53,032 nucleotides of DNA from Tychonema litorale BBK16 (GTDB taxonomy: Bacteria; Cyanobacteriota; Cyanobacteriia; Cyanobacteriales; Microcoleaceae), in NCBI RefSeq assembly GCF_021648855.1, contig NZ_JAKJHX010000016.1, positions 7,209 through 60,240 of the forward strand, read 5' to 3'. Numbering within the stretch: the stretch's first letter is position 1; the number at the start of each line of letters is the position of its first letter. The position numbers were made by a program, and so were the translations under genes. This document shows, in pieces, positions 1-8,716 of this stretch. The notes under the pieces are model-generated. The model ran no database searches, was not told the DNA's origin, and worked only from the letters and a program-made list of their open reading frames with translations.

Positions 1-1396
1 TGCCAGAAGTGCCGCCGGATACGCGGACTACTGGGTTATAAGCTGCAAACCTAGAAATGGCTTCTTGCCCTTCTCCAGCAAAGGGAGTAATTGCTTGGAA
101 AGCGTCGGAAGTTTCGGCTTTCGGGCCGGCAAACAAAGTGATGGTGTTAGTAACTGGAAAGACGTAAAGCAGCTTATAAAGTTCAATCGCATTTGCATCA
201 ATACTAGATAGAGTTTGAGGATTGATTCCGGGAAATTGCGGTTCAAAACTTAGCTTTGCTTGACTGTCGGACAAACCGCTAAACGCCCCTGTTGACAAAC
301 CTAAATTAGGGCCGAAGCTGCGAATGTTGTAAGCTTGCAAGCCAGTTATCAGGGTATCTTTGCCTGTAAAACTGGTGAGCAGATTCAAGCGCAATCGGTA
401 GTTTAAGACTGTTTCAGTATCCCTGTGATTGTTTTTGGTAGTATCGGCAACGCTAAAAATTGCTTCGCCGCTGAGTTTAGTTGTTGTCGAGAATTGATTG
501 GCTTCGAGTTCGGAAGTACGGGCTTCTAACGCATCGACTCTACCGCGCAAAGTAGCTAATTCTGCTGCAAATTCTTCTTGCAGTCTTTGTAGTTTGGTTA
601 AGTCTTCTTTGGTTGCTAAGTTGGTTGTACCTGCTTTAATTAACTCGGTCACTTTATCCAAGCAAGCGTTTAAACCGGCGGCAAATTCGTAGCGAGTCAT
701 TGCCCGATTTCCTCGGAATGTTCCGTCGGGATATCCTGCTATACAACCATATCTTTCTACTAGGGATTGTAGTGCTTGAAATGCCCAATCTGTTGGACGC
801 ACGTCGGAGAGTTGAGATACGGATGTTACTTGCTGAAGTTCGATCGACTCTGAAGCTTCGCTATTGGCTGCTGTGGGCTCCAAGGAACTGCTGTTTTCGA
901 TTTCGGCCAACTTCTGGGAAGTAGAGGTTTCGGTTGGTACTGGTGCAGATATGCCTGTTTGGGCGATCGCTGGTGTCTGCGGGTTAATGACAGATGCTTC
1001 TGCTGTAAGTGTTTCTGGTTCTGGGCTTGCTGGTTTTGCAGCTAAGTTTAAGGAGTTTTCCGGCGGATTTTCTGGGGTAGATGCTGCTGTTTGTAGTCGA
1101 TCGCCTTTAGCGCTATCTTCTGGAATATTGGCGAGTTCGCTGGCTGGTGCGATCGGGCGATCGCTTGTGTTTTCAACTTCCACCGAATCGGCTGGTTTTA
1201 ACTCCTCTATTCCGGGAATTTCGACCGGATTTTCAACGCTTGTATTCAGGCTGATTTCAGTCTGTGATTCTGTCAATTTTTCAGTAGCTAATGTCTCTTT
1301 CTCTGGGGCGATCGGCATCGCTGCTAATGGTAGAGAACCGACAAGCAGATACAGTAAGCCTATGCCACCAGCACTCAATAGTAGATGTGGTTTCAT
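1..1396 (-). CDS. SLH-domain outer-membrane porin (iron-uptake porin / OprB-like), 3' end cut by window edge
   Basis: The open frame begins at ATG 1396 and runs leftward off the window, so only about 465 N-terminal residues are visible. It opens with a hydrophobic signal-like segment (MKPHLLLSAGG...), then a long Pro/Glu/Ser/Thr-rich linker of about 190 residues. An SLH domain follows (PTDWAFQALQSLVERYGC, GYPDGTFRGNRAMTRYEFA), then a coiled coil (KEDLTKLQRLQEEFAAELATL...ALEAR) and the start of a beta-barrel. This order is that of cyanobacterial porins, in which the SLH domain binds the cell wall and the barrel sits in the outer membrane; many are annotated as iron-uptake or carbohydrate porins. 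The linker is longer than usual. The transported substrate cannot be told from sequence. Confidence 0.85.
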   Translation of the reverse strand, partial: MKPHLLLSAGGIGLLYLLVGSLPLAAMPIAPEKETLATEKLTESQTEISLNTSVENPVEIPGIEELKPADSVEVENTSDRPIAPASELANIPEDSAKGDRLQTAASTPENPPENSLNLAAKPASPEPETLTAEASVINPQTPAIAQTGISAPVPTETSTSQKLAEIENSSSLEPTAANSEASESIELQQVTSVSQLSDVRPTDWAFQALQSLVERYGCIAGYPDGTFRGNRAMTRYEFAAGLNACLDKVTELIKAGTTNLATKEDLTKLQRLQEEFAAELATLRGRVDALEARTSELEANQFSTTTKLSGEAIFSVADTTKNNHRDTETVLNYRLRLNLLTSFTGKDTLITGLQAYNIRSFGPNLGLSTGAFSGLSDSQAKLSFEPQFPGINPQTLSSIDANAIELYKLLYVFPVTNTITLFAGPKAETSDAFQAITPFAGEGQEAISRFAAYNPVVRVSGGTSG

Positions 1397-1551
1397 TAGA
1401 ACTCCTCACAAAATATATTGTAAAATTGCTGTTACGTTTACAGAATTATAAATCTATTTTGTATCTGTAACCACAAAATTCTGAATTAATATTTTTTATA
1501 TTTGTGATAAGACAAAGGGCATATTCTATCACAAAGTAGATATTTAGACAA

Positions 1552-2799
1552 CTATTTTTTTAACCTGCGATCGACAATCTCCAAAATTGCGATCGCCAGC
1601 ATCACACTAATAGCCAAACCCAACCAAAAATTATTCGCTGCAAACTGTCCTTGATCCAAAGCCCAACCACCCAAAGGCGGCCCGATCAAATAGCCGATCG
1701 CCCAACACTGAGAATTAATCGCCAAATAAACGCCCCGCAAAGACTCTGGGGCTAATTCCACCACCAAACCAGAGGCAAAAGGAGTGTAAGCAACCGTTGC
1801 AACTGACAAGAAAAACAAGCCGACAACAGCTAACAATAGATTGCCAGTTGTCACCATTCCCGTCAAGCCGATCGCAATAAATCCAATCCCCCAAAGCAAA
1901 GCAGAAATCATCAAAGCTCGCGGACAAGAAAACCGCCTCAAAGCCCTCGCGATCGGCATTTGTAATGCCACAGTTAAAAAAGTGCTAAAAGCAAACAAAA
2001 TGGTAATTGTCGCCGTAGAAAAGCCCTTTCCCGACGCACCAACCGAGACAAAGTTCGTAAAGTACAGCGGCATCGTAGTTTGGATTTGGGCAATATATAA
2101 AGTAAACATCGTGTTGACAACAGCGTAGATCAGCAAAGTGCGATCGCCCAACGCTACCATCCAGCCATTTTGCTTGCCTTTTTTGCCTGTATCTACGGAA
2201 GTAGATGGTTTGTAGGTTTCTGAAACTGCGCCCCAAACTACCGCAAAAAATATCACAAACGAGATACCATCAATCACAAAGAGCGATCGATAATTCCCGG
2301 TTAGCGCAATCAGAAAACCGCCCAGAATAATCCCTACTTGTAAACCCAAATTATCAGCCAATCGCGTCAAAGCAAAAGCTTCCTGTCGCTGTTCACCATC
2401 TGCTAAATCCGCCACCATACTTTCCGTTGCCGGCCAATACAAACCAACACCAAAACCCATCAGTAAATTCGCCACAACTAAGCTGCGGAAATCATTTGCA
2501 GCCGCCAACATGAAACAAGCCACAGCCGAAATAATTGCTGACAGCAATAAAGTTCGTCGCCTTCCCCATTTTGGGGAATCGGAAAAAGAACCGCCCAAAA
2601 TTCGACCAAATATGCCAGAAATGGAACCACTTCCCAAACCAATGCCAACAGCAGTAGCAGATAGGCCAACTTGAGAGACAAAATATATCGGCGCGTAAAA
2701 CAGGGTAAAACCTGTGCCACTCTGGGAGAGGAATCTGCCGATCGCCAGAATCCATACTTGAGACGAAAGACGGGGAAACCAAGATGGTAATTTAGGCAC
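1552..2799 (-). CDS. MFS transporter (12-TM permease)
   Basis: This 415-residue protein has about twelve hydrophobic segments. A major-facilitator motif A is recognisable at residues 69-82 (GGSFSDSPKWGRRR) in the loop after the second membrane segment. The second half starts near residue 215 after a Lys/Gly-rich cytoplasmic loop. It should be a secondary transporter or multidrug-type exporter in the inner membrane. The substrate is unknown and no regulator or partner lies next to it. The start at 2799 gives a short cytoplasmic N terminus followed directly by the first membrane helix. The gene is divergent from the membrane-protein gene at 2926, with a 126-bp AT-rich promoter region between them. 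Confidence 0.85.
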   Translation of the reverse strand: MPKLPSWFPRLSSQVWILAIGRFLSQSGTGFTLFYAPIYFVSQVGLSATAVGIGLGSGSISGIFGRILGGSFSDSPKWGRRRTLLLSAIISAVACFMLAAANDFRSLVVANLLMGFGVGLYWPATESMVADLADGEQRQEAFALTRLADNLGLQVGIILGGFLIALTGNYRSLFVIDGISFVIFFAVVWGAVSETYKPSTSVDTGKKGKQNGWMVALGDRTLLIYAVVNTMFTLYIAQIQTTMPLYFTNFVSVGASGKGFSTATITILFAFSTFLTVALQMPIARALRRFSCPRALMISALLWGIGFIAIGLTGMVTTGNLLLAVVGLFFLSVATVAYTPFASGLVVELAPESLRGVYLAINSQCWAIGYLIGPPLGGWALDQGQFAANNFWLGLAISVMLAIAILEIVDRRLKK

Positions 2800-2925
2800 T
2801 TTTAATAAAAATTATTAATCAATTACACAAAAGTTAGCATTAAATTACAAATACTTAACACGATTTTAGATAAAAATTGGTTAAGCTCTAAAATAGAGAC
2901 AGAAAAAATTTTAAGAGGTTTCGTT

Positions 2926-3429
2926 ATGACAGCTATTACTACATCAAGAGTAGAATCTATCAGACCGCGCTGGCAAGCTATTGTGATGGTGGCATTAATT
3001 TTCTGGCTGAGTGGCAGCTTGATTATCGATTTAGTAATTATGCCCAGCTTGTACGTGTCTGGGATGATGACATCTCCCGACTTTGCAGCGGCGGGAAACT
3101 TAATGTTTTGGGGATTCAACCGCGTTGAATTAATTTGTGCAGCTTCGGCTGCGACTGGTTTAATGGTTTTGAGCAATCTCGGCAATGGCTTCGGCAAGCA
3201 AAGTCGCACAGCTATTATATTATCTTTGGTACTTCTGGCGATCGCCCTGATTGACACCTACGCTCTGACACCTCAAATGAGCGCCTTGGGAATGCAGCTA
3301 AATCTGTTTGATACAGCAGAAGTCCCTACCAGCATGAATGTATTGCACAAAGGCTATTTCGTTTTGGAAGCAGTCAAGTTGGCTGTGGGTGGCACACTAC
3401 TTAGCTTCTGCTATCAGCATCAAGCTTAG
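2926..3429 (+). CDS. Conserved small membrane protein (DUF4149-like)
   Basis: The product has 167 residues with four predicted membrane helices, near 18-38, 62-82, 93-113 and 140-160. The layout resembles cyanobacterial four-helix proteins of the DUF4149 type, and this family call is by eye. An AAGAGG ribosome-binding site lies 8-10 bases before the ATG. No catalytic motif is visible. It is divergent from the MFS permease, and a small cluster of hairpins follows its stop codon. Its function is unknown. Confidence 0.7.
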   Translation: MTAITTSRVESIRPRWQAIVMVALIFWLSGSLIIDLVIMPSLYVSGMMTSPDFAAAGNLMFWGFNRVELICAASAATGLMVLSNLGNGFGKQSRTAIILSLVLLAIALIDTYALTPQMSALGMQLNLFDTAEVPTSMNVLHKGYFVLEAVKLAVGGTLLSFCYQHQA

Positions 3430-3455
3430 GATCGCAAATATAAATTAGTTTATAG

Positions 3456-3530
3456 TAAGGACTTTAGTCCTTATTTAACTTCTTAGTCCGCGCAGGCGGA
3501 CTTTGTTTGTGTAGAAGCGGTTTCAACCGC
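3456..3530. repeat. Cluster of three short palindromes (REP/MITE-like, possible terminator)
   Basis: Three hairpins follow in sequence: TAAGGACT/AGTCCTTA at 3456-3473, AGTCCG/CGGACT at 3485-3502, and GCGGTT/AACCGC at 3517-3530. They lie in the convergent gap between the gene ending at 3429 and the one ending at 3551. Such modular palindromes are typical of dispersed cyanobacterial repeats, and here they may also terminate transcription from both sides. Confidence 0.65.
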
Positions 3531-3550
3531 CGAATCATCAAGGGACAAAT

Positions 3551-3844
3551 TTAATCAGATTCTTCCGCCGCATCAGATTTTGGCCACAACAAGCGCAATC
3601 CCATCACCGCAAATCCGATCGCAGCTATCCCCTTTACCAAACTTGCCGGCAACACCTCTGCCGTACCTTGGCCAACCACAACACCAATAAAACTCGCCAA
3701 CAGCAGCGCCGATGCCGTACCGAAAAATACAGCCCGTGGCGATTCACAACTGCTACCAAGCGCGATCGCAGCTACCTGACTTTTGTCTCCCAACTCTGAC
3801 AAAAACACTGTAATAAAAGTTATTCCTAAAAGTTGCCAATCCAT
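3551..3844 (-). CDS. TMEM165/GDT1 (UPF0016) half-size protein, likely manganese exporter subunit
   Basis: This 97-residue protein has three hydrophobic helices and one copy of the family signature E-L-G-D-K-S at residues 17-22. UPF0016/GDT1 proteins normally carry two such motifs in a 6-7-helix transporter of Mn2+ or Ca2+. Here the protein holds only one half. The gene 36 bp upstream encodes the other half, with E-V-G-D-K-T. In cyanobacteria such half-proteins are known as hemi manganese exchangers that work as a pair, so a heteromeric Mn2+ exporter in an inner membrane is the expected role. The short acidic tail (AAEESD) is probably cytoplasmic. Confidence 0.85.
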   Translation of the reverse strand: MDWQLLGITFITVFLSELGDKSQVAAIALGSSCESPRAVFFGTASALLLASFIGVVVGQGTAEVLPASLVKGIAAIGFAVMGLRLLWPKSDAAEESD

Positions 3845-3880
3845 GTTTTTTCCGTAAATCTCGTTTTAGATAACCAACAA

Positions 3881-4354
3881 TTAACTAAATACTTCCCACA
3901 ACAATACTGCCGAAATCCCTAGCAAAATCCCTCCGGCTACTCTCTCCAAAGTTCTCGTATCAATCCGACTTGCTAGCCACCTTCCCAGCAAAACTCCCAG
4001 CAAACTCGTCGCAATCAAAGCAGAACCAGCACCGGCAAAAACGATCCAAGGATTGTGAGACTCAGCCGTTATTAGTAGAACCGCAATTTGTGTTTTATCT
4101 CCGACTTCGGCAAAGAAAATAGTTACAAAAGTAGAGGCAAAAATAGTCCATTCTTTCTGACTAACCCCCTTTTTTTCTGGAGATAAATCAGGATTTGAAC
4201 TTACTGAAACTTCCACCAATTCTGGGATCAGGTTTGCAGAAACCTCAGTAGAGTCAGTCACTTTGAGTTCTAACTGTTGCGAGAAATCGGAATTGGGAGT
4301 TGCTGACTTAGAAGCAGACAAATTTGGCAGGACAGAATTAAGTTTCACGGGCAA
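3881..4354 (-). CDS. TMEM165/GDT1 (UPF0016) half-size protein with hydrophilic N-terminal extension
   Basis: This is the partner half of the manganese exporter pair. The motif E-V-G-D-K-T-Q lies at residues 83-89 inside the first of three helices. About 68 hydrophilic residues precede the membrane part and have no recognisable domain. The start is uncertain: the longest frame begins at a TTG (4354), a GTG lies two codons further (4348), and an AAGG about 10 bases upstream favours the TTG. The gene is cotranscribed with the half-protein ending at 3551, with a 36-bp gap. The order, long half first then minimal half, fits one operon encoding one heteromeric carrier. Confidence 0.82.
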   Translation of the reverse strand: MPVKLNSVLPNLSASKSATPNSDFSQQLELKVTDSTEVSANLIPELVEVSVSSNPDLSPEKKGVSQKEWTIFASTFVTIFFAEVGDKTQIAVLLITAESHNPWIVFAGAGSALIATSLLGVLLGRWLASRIDTRTLERVAGGILLGISAVLLWEVFS

Positions 4355-4409
4355 TTTTGCTAAACCTTATTTATTTTAACTGACTTAGAATTTACACATT
4401 ACTGGCTGA

Positions 4410-5060
4410 TTAAGTGCCGTAAGTGCGATCGCCCGCATCACCCAACCCAGGTACAATAAAACCCTGTTCGTTGACTATTTCGTCGATCGTTGCTGTATAG
4501 ATATTTAAAGTTGCATACTCAGCACTGAGGCGCTGCAAAGCCACAGGAGCAACTACCACAGATATAATCCGAATCAAACTCGGATCCACTCCCCGTGAAG
4601 TCAATTCCTGCATTGTCGCCATCATCGTCCCGCCAGTCGCCAGCATCGGTTCGCTAATGATCACCCGTGTTTCTGGGTTAAACTGCGCCGGCAATTTGTT
4701 CAAATAACAACTCGGTTCTAGCGTTTCCTCATTCCTTGCCATACCAAGGTGGTAAACCGAGGCTAGTGGCACTACAGTCTGAATTCCTTCCAGCAGTGCC
4801 AAACCCGCCCGCAAAATCGGCACCACACATAAGGGGGCTTGCGGGTTGATAAACGTCGCCGGACATTCGCCTAAAGGACTTTGCACCGTTGTTTCGACTG
4901 TCGGTAGCCAATCTCGAATTGCTTCGTAGGCTAGCCATCTTCCCAATTCTGTCATTGCAGAACGAAAAAGTACCGATGGAGTGCCTGCGTCGCGGGCGAC
5001 TGCTAGCCAGTGCTTAATTAATGGATGGGGGGGGACGTAAACGCGAAGTTGCAGGGCCAT
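4410..5060 (-). CDS. upp: Uracil phosphoribosyltransferase
   Basis: The product (216 residues) converts uracil and PRPP to UMP in pyrimidine salvage. The PRPP-binding loop is visible as EPMLATGGTM at residues 137-146, preceded by VPILRAGLALLEG, and the protein ends in the family's typical GDAGDRTYGT. Length and motif order match bacterial Upp, so the call is firm. The start gives a normal N terminus with no extension. It is a single gene on the minus strand, 55 bp upstream of the manganese-exporter pair and divergent from crtH. Confidence 0.95.
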   Translation of the reverse strand: MALQLRVYVPPHPLIKHWLAVARDAGTPSVLFRSAMTELGRWLAYEAIRDWLPTVETTVQSPLGECPATFINPQAPLCVVPILRAGLALLEGIQTVVPLASVYHLGMARNEETLEPSCYLNKLPAQFNPETRVIISEPMLATGGTMMATMQELTSRGVDPSLIRIISVVVAPVALQRLSAEYATLNIYTATIDEIVNEQGFIVPGLGDAGDRTYGT

Positions 5061-5447
5061 TGGAAAATAGGGGGAAATTTTGAGGTTTTAGGGATTTGCT
5101 GCGATCCTTTTCGAGGGCTTCGCTCTCAGGCGATCGCCTGCTCTGTCAACTTATCATACCGCTGAACCGTATACAAGCTCTCCGTTGGAACCTATTCACC
5201 ACTCAACTTATTGAAAAATTTTTCCAATAGTATTGACATAGATTAGCAATAACGCTATATTGATTTCAGTGTTCTCCTCTCAAAGGATCGGCAGACGGGG
5301 GCAGTCGGCAATGGTAGACTGCTCTCGCATTTTTTTTGAAGCAGGACATAGGTTATAGGGCATTAGGTATTGGGGATTATCGCTTGCTGAACTTCTTTCT
5401 GGAGCGATCGACTGTAAAATTATAAAAATATTAAGATTTTTAACCTA
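5061..5447. other. 387-bp divergent intergenic region between upp and crtH
   Basis: No gene was found. It contains the candidate crtH promoter at 5233-5261 and several HIP1-like GCGATCG sequences. No convincing terminator or riboswitch was recognised. Confidence 0.6.
5233..5261 (+). promoter_or_regulatory. Sigma70-type promoter, probably for crtH
   Basis: TTGACA (5233-5238) and TATATT (5256-5261) are separated by exactly 17 bases. Transcription would start near 5268 and leave a leader of about 180 nt before the crtH ATG at 5448. Confidence 0.6.
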
Positions 5448-6992
5448 ATGCCTGCTCCTACTCAATCCCAGTTATTTTCTGGCAACGTTCCTCCCACAGT
5501 CCAAGAGTTTGATGCGATCGTCATCGGTTCCGGCATTGGCGGACTCGTGACTGCAACCCAGCTAGCAGCTAAAAAAGCTAAAGTTCTCGTCCTCGAAAGC
5601 TACCTGATTCCCGGAGGTAGTGCTGGATATTTCGATCGCGAAGGCTACAGATTCGACGTCGGTGCATCCATGATTTTTGGCTTCGGAGACCGTGGCACCA
5701 CTAACTTGCTCACCCGCGCCCTAGCAGCCGTCAATGTCAGCCTAGAAACAATTCCCGATCCCATCCAACTTCACTATCACTTACCGGGCGGTATAGACCT
5801 TGAGGTTCCCCAGTCTTATGAGAAATACTTGCAAGAATTAGTTGACAGATTTCCTCACGAAAAGGAAGGACTCACCAAATTTTATGGCGAATGCTGGAAA
5901 GTCTTCAACTGTCTCAACGCGATGGAATTGCTATCCCTGGAAGAACCGGGATATTTAATGCGAGTCTTTTTCCAAAATCCTTTTGCCTGCTTAGGATTAG
6001 TCAAATATCTCCCACAAAATACTGGCGACATCGCTAGACGATATATTAAAGACCCTGTGCTGTTGAAATTTATCGACATGGAATGCTACTACTGGTCAGT
6101 AGTTCCCGCAGACTTGACCCCAATGATTAATGCCGGAATGGTATTTTCCGACAGACATTATGGCGGTATTAATTATCCCAAAGGCGGAGTCGGTCAAATT
6201 GCCCAAAAATTAGTCGAAGGATTAGAAAAATGTGGCGGGCAAATTCAATACAAAGCTAAGGTTAATAAAATCATTACAGAAAAAGGTCACGCTGTCGGAG
6301 TCGAGCTAGCTACCGGCGAAGTTTATCGGGCCAAACGGATAGTTTCTAATGCGACTAGGTGGGATACTTTTGAGAAATTGTTACCCGCAGCAGAGATGCC
6401 AGCTACCGAGAAGAAATGGCAGCAGCGCTATCAGAAAGCACCCAGTTTCTTGAGTTTGCATTTGGGAGTAGCCGCCGATGTAATTGCTCCTGGTACGGCT
6501 TGCCATCACATTTTGTTAGAAGATTGGGAGAAAATGGAAGCGGCGGAGGGAACTATTTTGGTGTCTATTCCCACGCTGTTAGATCCAAGTTTAGCACCGG
6601 AAGGATTTCATATTGTTCACGCTTTTACTTCTAGTTGGATGGAAGAGTGGGAAGGGCTGTCGCAGCAGGAATACGAAGATAAGAAGGAAGAAGCAGCAGG
6701 CAGAATTATCGATCGCCTAGAACACATTTTCCCCGGTTTAGATGCGGGTTTGGATTATATGGAAGTCGGCACAGCGCGATCGCACCGTCGATTTTTGGGC
6801 CGTGAAGATGGCACCTATGGGCCGATTCCCAAACAAAAGTTAATGGGTTTATTGGGAATGCCATTTAATCGAACTTCGATGCCCGGTTTGTATTGCGTGG
6901 GTGATAGTACATTTCCGGGACAGGGTTTAAATGCTGTGGCGTTTTCTGGGTTTGCTTGCGCGCACCGTATTGCGGTGGATTTGGGCTTATAG
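5448..6992 (+). CDS. crtH: Carotene isomerase CrtISO
   Basis: This 514-residue FAD/NAD(P)-binding protein belongs to the phytoene-desaturase-like family. It isomerises poly-cis carotenes, such as prolycopene, to all-trans lycopene in carotenoid synthesis. The dinucleotide-binding fold is clear near the N terminus (VIGSGIGG at 25-32, then an [11 protein letters not shown] segment). The C-terminal FAD-binding part reads [20 protein letters not shown]. Length and the [10 protein letters not shown] segment match cyanobacterial CrtH rather than the shorter CrtI or CrtO types. It is a monocistronic gene with its own promoter upstream and a palindromic terminator-like repeat 8 bp after the stop. Confidence 0.93.
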   Translation: MPAPTQSQLFSGNVPPTVQEFDAIVIGSGIGGLVTATQLAAKKAKVLVLESYLIPGGSAGYFDREGYRFDVGASMIFGFGDRGTTNLLTRALAAVNVSLETIPDPIQLHYHLPGGIDLEVPQSYEKYLQELVDRFPHEKEGLTKFYGECWKVFNCLNAMELLSLEEPGYLMRVFFQNPFACLGLVKYLPQNTGDIARRYIKDPVLLKFIDMECYYWSVVPADLTPMINAGMVFSDRHYGGINYPKGGVGQIAQKLVEGLEKCGGQIQYKAKVNKIITEKGHAVGVELATGEVYRAKRIVSNATRWDTFEKLLPAAEMPATEKKWQQRYQKAPSFLSLHLGVAADVIAPGTACHHILLEDWEKMEAAEGTILVSIPTLLDPSLAPEGFHIVHAFTSSWMEEWEGLSQQEYEDKKEEAAGRIIDRLEHIFPGLDAGLDYMEVGTARSHRRFLGREDGTYGPIPKQKLMGLLGMPFNRTSMPGLYCVGDSTFPGQGLNAVAFSGFACAHRIAVDLGL

Positions 6993-6999
6993 ATATGTT

Positions 7000-7032
7000 A
7001 AATCCCCGACTTCTTGAAGAAGTCGGGGATTT
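7000..7032. repeat. 33-bp palindrome, copy 1 (bidirectional terminator-like)
   Basis: A near-perfect inverted repeat (AAATCCCCGACTTC/GAAGTCGGGGATTT) lies between the crtH stop and the stop of the toxin gene. An identical copy is found at 7715-7747. The GC-rich stem with flanking A/T runs could stop transcription from both sides. Confidence 0.8.
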
Positions 7033-7053
7033 GGCAGTTCAACAGAAGTCTTA

Positions 7054-7377
7054 TTAATCTAACAGGTTTTCAAGCATAGAGTAAATGTCTTTTTTATCAC
7101 CATCTTTACGTCTCCCCAGTCCTACAACAACGACCATAACTCGATCTTGCTCGACTTTGTAAACAATTCGATAGCGTTGTCCAACGGCTCGGATACTGCG
7201 AAATCCAGATAAGTTATCAACAAGCGCTTTGCCTTGCTTCTCTGGTTCGATTTTGAGTTTATCGATACGATCGCGCAGTTTTTCCTGTTCTCGTCTATCT
7301 TTGACTTCCGCCAGCATTTCCACTGCCAACGGTGTAAGTTGAATGTCATATTCGATTGAATTTGCTTCGCCTTTCAT
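7054..7377 (-). CDS. RelE/ParE-superfamily toxin
   Basis: This small basic protein (107 residues) has the RelE/ParE layout: an N-terminal helix pair (AVEMLAEVKDRREQEKLRDRIDKL), then strands with GFRSIRAVGQRYRIVYKV and VVVVGLGRRKDGDKKDIY near the C terminus. RelE-type toxins are usually ribosome-dependent mRNA interferases and ParE-type toxins poison gyrase; the sequence alone does not decide which. Translation is coupled to the upstream antitoxin gene by a 4-base ATGA overlap. The first codons (MKGEANS) overlap the antitoxin end. It is bracketed with its partner by two identical palindromes. Confidence 0.85.
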   Translation of the reverse strand: MKGEANSIEYDIQLTPLAVEMLAEVKDRREQEKLRDRIDKLKIEPEKQGKALVDNLSGFRSIRAVGQRYRIVYKVEQDRVMVVVVGLGRRKDGDKKDIYSMLENLLD

Positions 7378-7637
7378 AGTCCGAGTTTGGCTTTAGCATT
7401 TTCCCAGGAAACGGTTTTGCCTTCGCCTGCTTGGGTGATGCTTTGGCGAAGTCTGGTAACGAATTCAATATCGGTGAGAATATCCAAAGTTTCGAGAAGT
7501 TCAGTCAAATGGTTGTAGCTAATTGCAGCCATAACGGGAACACCATCTTGAGTAATCACGATCGGCTGATCGGTGAGTTCTTGAAGTAGGTTGGGAAGCT
7601 GCTGCTGTGCTTGGGCAATGGTTAGTCGTTTGGACAT
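7374..7637 (-). CDS. Phd/YefM-family antitoxin
   Basis: From the ATG at 7637 the product has 87 residues; an upstream in-frame ATG at 7652 would add MYDTA but looks less likely. The N-terminal Phd/YefM DNA-binding fold is recognisable (MSKRLTIAQAQQQLPNLLQEL, then PIVITQDGVPVMAAISYNHL). The C-terminal part should wrap around and neutralise the RelE-like toxin encoded by the overlapping downstream gene. Phd/YefM proteins also repress their own operon, so an operator just upstream, between 7640 and 7714, is expected but was not identified. Confidence 0.85.
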   Translation of the reverse strand: MSKRLTIAQAQQQLPNLLQELTDQPIVITQDGVPVMAAISYNHLTELLETLDILTDIEFVTRLRQSITQAGEGKTVSWENAKAKLGL

Positions 7638-7714
7638 GGCTGTATCGTACAACTTTGATTAAAATTATAAACATTAAACCAATACTAAATTTCTGGCTAT
7701 TTAGCGTAGTTGAT

Positions 7715-7747
7715 AAATCCCCGACTTCTTGAAGAAGTCGGGGATTT
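7715..7747. repeat. 33-bp palindrome, copy 2
   Basis: It is identical to 7000-7032. It lies 28 bp after the stop of the pentapeptide-repeat gene and upstream of the antitoxin gene, so the toxin-antitoxin cassette is flanked on both sides by the same element. Confidence 0.8.
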
Positions 7748-7775
7748 GTTTGGCAATCAACCTTTTACAGATCAA

Positions 7776-8216
7776 TTACTGATCGTAGCTACCACCGACG
7801 CCAATTTGGGTATTGTAGATTTTGGCATTAGTGATGACCATATCTTCCATTGACGCGCCCGATACATCTGCGGTGTTAATGATGGCGGCGGTGAGATTTG
7901 CCCGATCGAGGTCTGCATTATTTAAACTGGCGTTAGTCAGAAAAACTCCTGTTAAATTAGCACCAGTCAAGTTAGCACCAGTCAAGTCAGCGCCTTCGAG
8001 GTTAGCTTGATACAGATTTGCTCCTTGCAAATTTGCTTCTCTTAAATCAGCACCAATTAAATGAGCGCCTCTTAAATCTGCTCCCGATAAATCACACTGG
8101 AAACATTGACCGGTTGAGAGTAACTGCTGAACTTCTGAAGAATTTTCAGCGCGGGCGGGGTTTGCCAGTAGTAGGGGAGTGACTAGGAGAGTAGCGGCTA
8201 ACAGATTAAGTTTCAT
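7776..8216 (-). CDS. Secreted pentapeptide-repeat protein
   Basis: This 146-residue protein starts with a signal peptide (MKLNLLAATLLVTPLLLANPARA, probable cleavage after ARA near residue 23). After a short region with two cysteines (CFQCDLSG) comes a run of about fifteen A(D/N)Lxx pentapeptide repeats from residue 42 to about 130, which should form a right-handed quadrilateral beta-helix. It is predicted to be periplasmic or lumenal. Cyanobacteria have many such proteins, mostly of unknown function. A GGAG ribosome-binding site lies upstream of the ATG. The cysteine pair before the helix might form a disulfide. Confidence 0.88.
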   Translation of the reverse strand: MKLNLLAATLLVTPLLLANPARAENSSEVQQLLSTGQCFQCDLSGADLRGAHLIGADLREANLQGANLYQANLEGADLTGANLTGANLTGVFLTNASLNNADLDRANLTAAIINTADVSGASMEDMVITNAKIYNTQIGVGGSYDQ

Positions 8217-8423
8217 AATGTATGGTCTCCTTCAGTAGCCTTAAGATGTTTAAGTTTTTTGTTTATATTTCCAATTTTAGCACAGTTGTTTTTGGAAGTT
8301 GCGATCGAATACATAGTTATATGTGACATCGATCGCCCACAACTCTTTACCTAATCATTCCTGAAACCTTCGCAAAACTTAACATTACCGATAGGATAAT
8401 AACTCATGACAAATAATTAACCG

Positions 8424-8651
8424 TTAACTTATAATTTCCGCAGCTTCGATATACTGGCTGTCTAGAAGGAAAGCACCGTTTTCAAAACGAATGCCCCAAT
8501 AATTGCCGGGACGCCGATCGAGCACAACACCCTCAGCACCGATCGCAATGACATTCGCAGGGCGCAGCATCGGCATCCTTTCAGCAGTTTTCACGTAGGG
8601 CGGCATCGTCACAACTCGCACTTTTTGACCGATAGTAAATTCTTTTTCCAT
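8424..8651 (-). CDS. sipA: Regulatory protein SipA (NblS-interacting, DUF3148)
   Basis: The product (75 residues) matches the small SH3-like SipA family: F-x-I-G-x-K-V-R-V near the N terminus, PPYVKTAERMPMLRP in the middle, and YWGIRFENGAFLLDSQYIE at the end. In Synechococcus elongatus SipA binds the histidine kinase NblS (Hik33) and modulates stress signalling. Length and motifs agree throughout, so identification is good. It stands alone on the minus strand. A 40-bp perfect palindrome lies just upstream of its start. Confidence 0.85.
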   Translation of the reverse strand: MEKEFTIGQKVRVVTMPPYVKTAERMPMLRPANVIAIGAEGVVLDRRPGNYWGIRFENGAFLLDSQYIEAAEIIS

Positions 8652-8676
8652 GAGTTTAGTTTTCCGATGGGATTTG

Positions 8677-8716
8677 AACGTTGTAGGGGCAATTCATGAA
8701 TTGCCCCTACAACGTT
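8677..8716. repeat. 40-bp perfect palindrome
   Basis: Each arm reads AACGTTGTAGGGGCAATTCA or its exact complement. It lies between sipA and rbfA, which are divergent. It looks like a dispersed cyanobacterial palindromic repeat; because it sits in a divergent promoter region it is not an obvious terminator. Confidence 0.75.

Noticed and set aside
864..1451. 195-codon plus-strand open frame
   Set aside because: It lies opposite the porin gene, whose signal peptide, linker and SLH domain are clear in the minus-strand frame.
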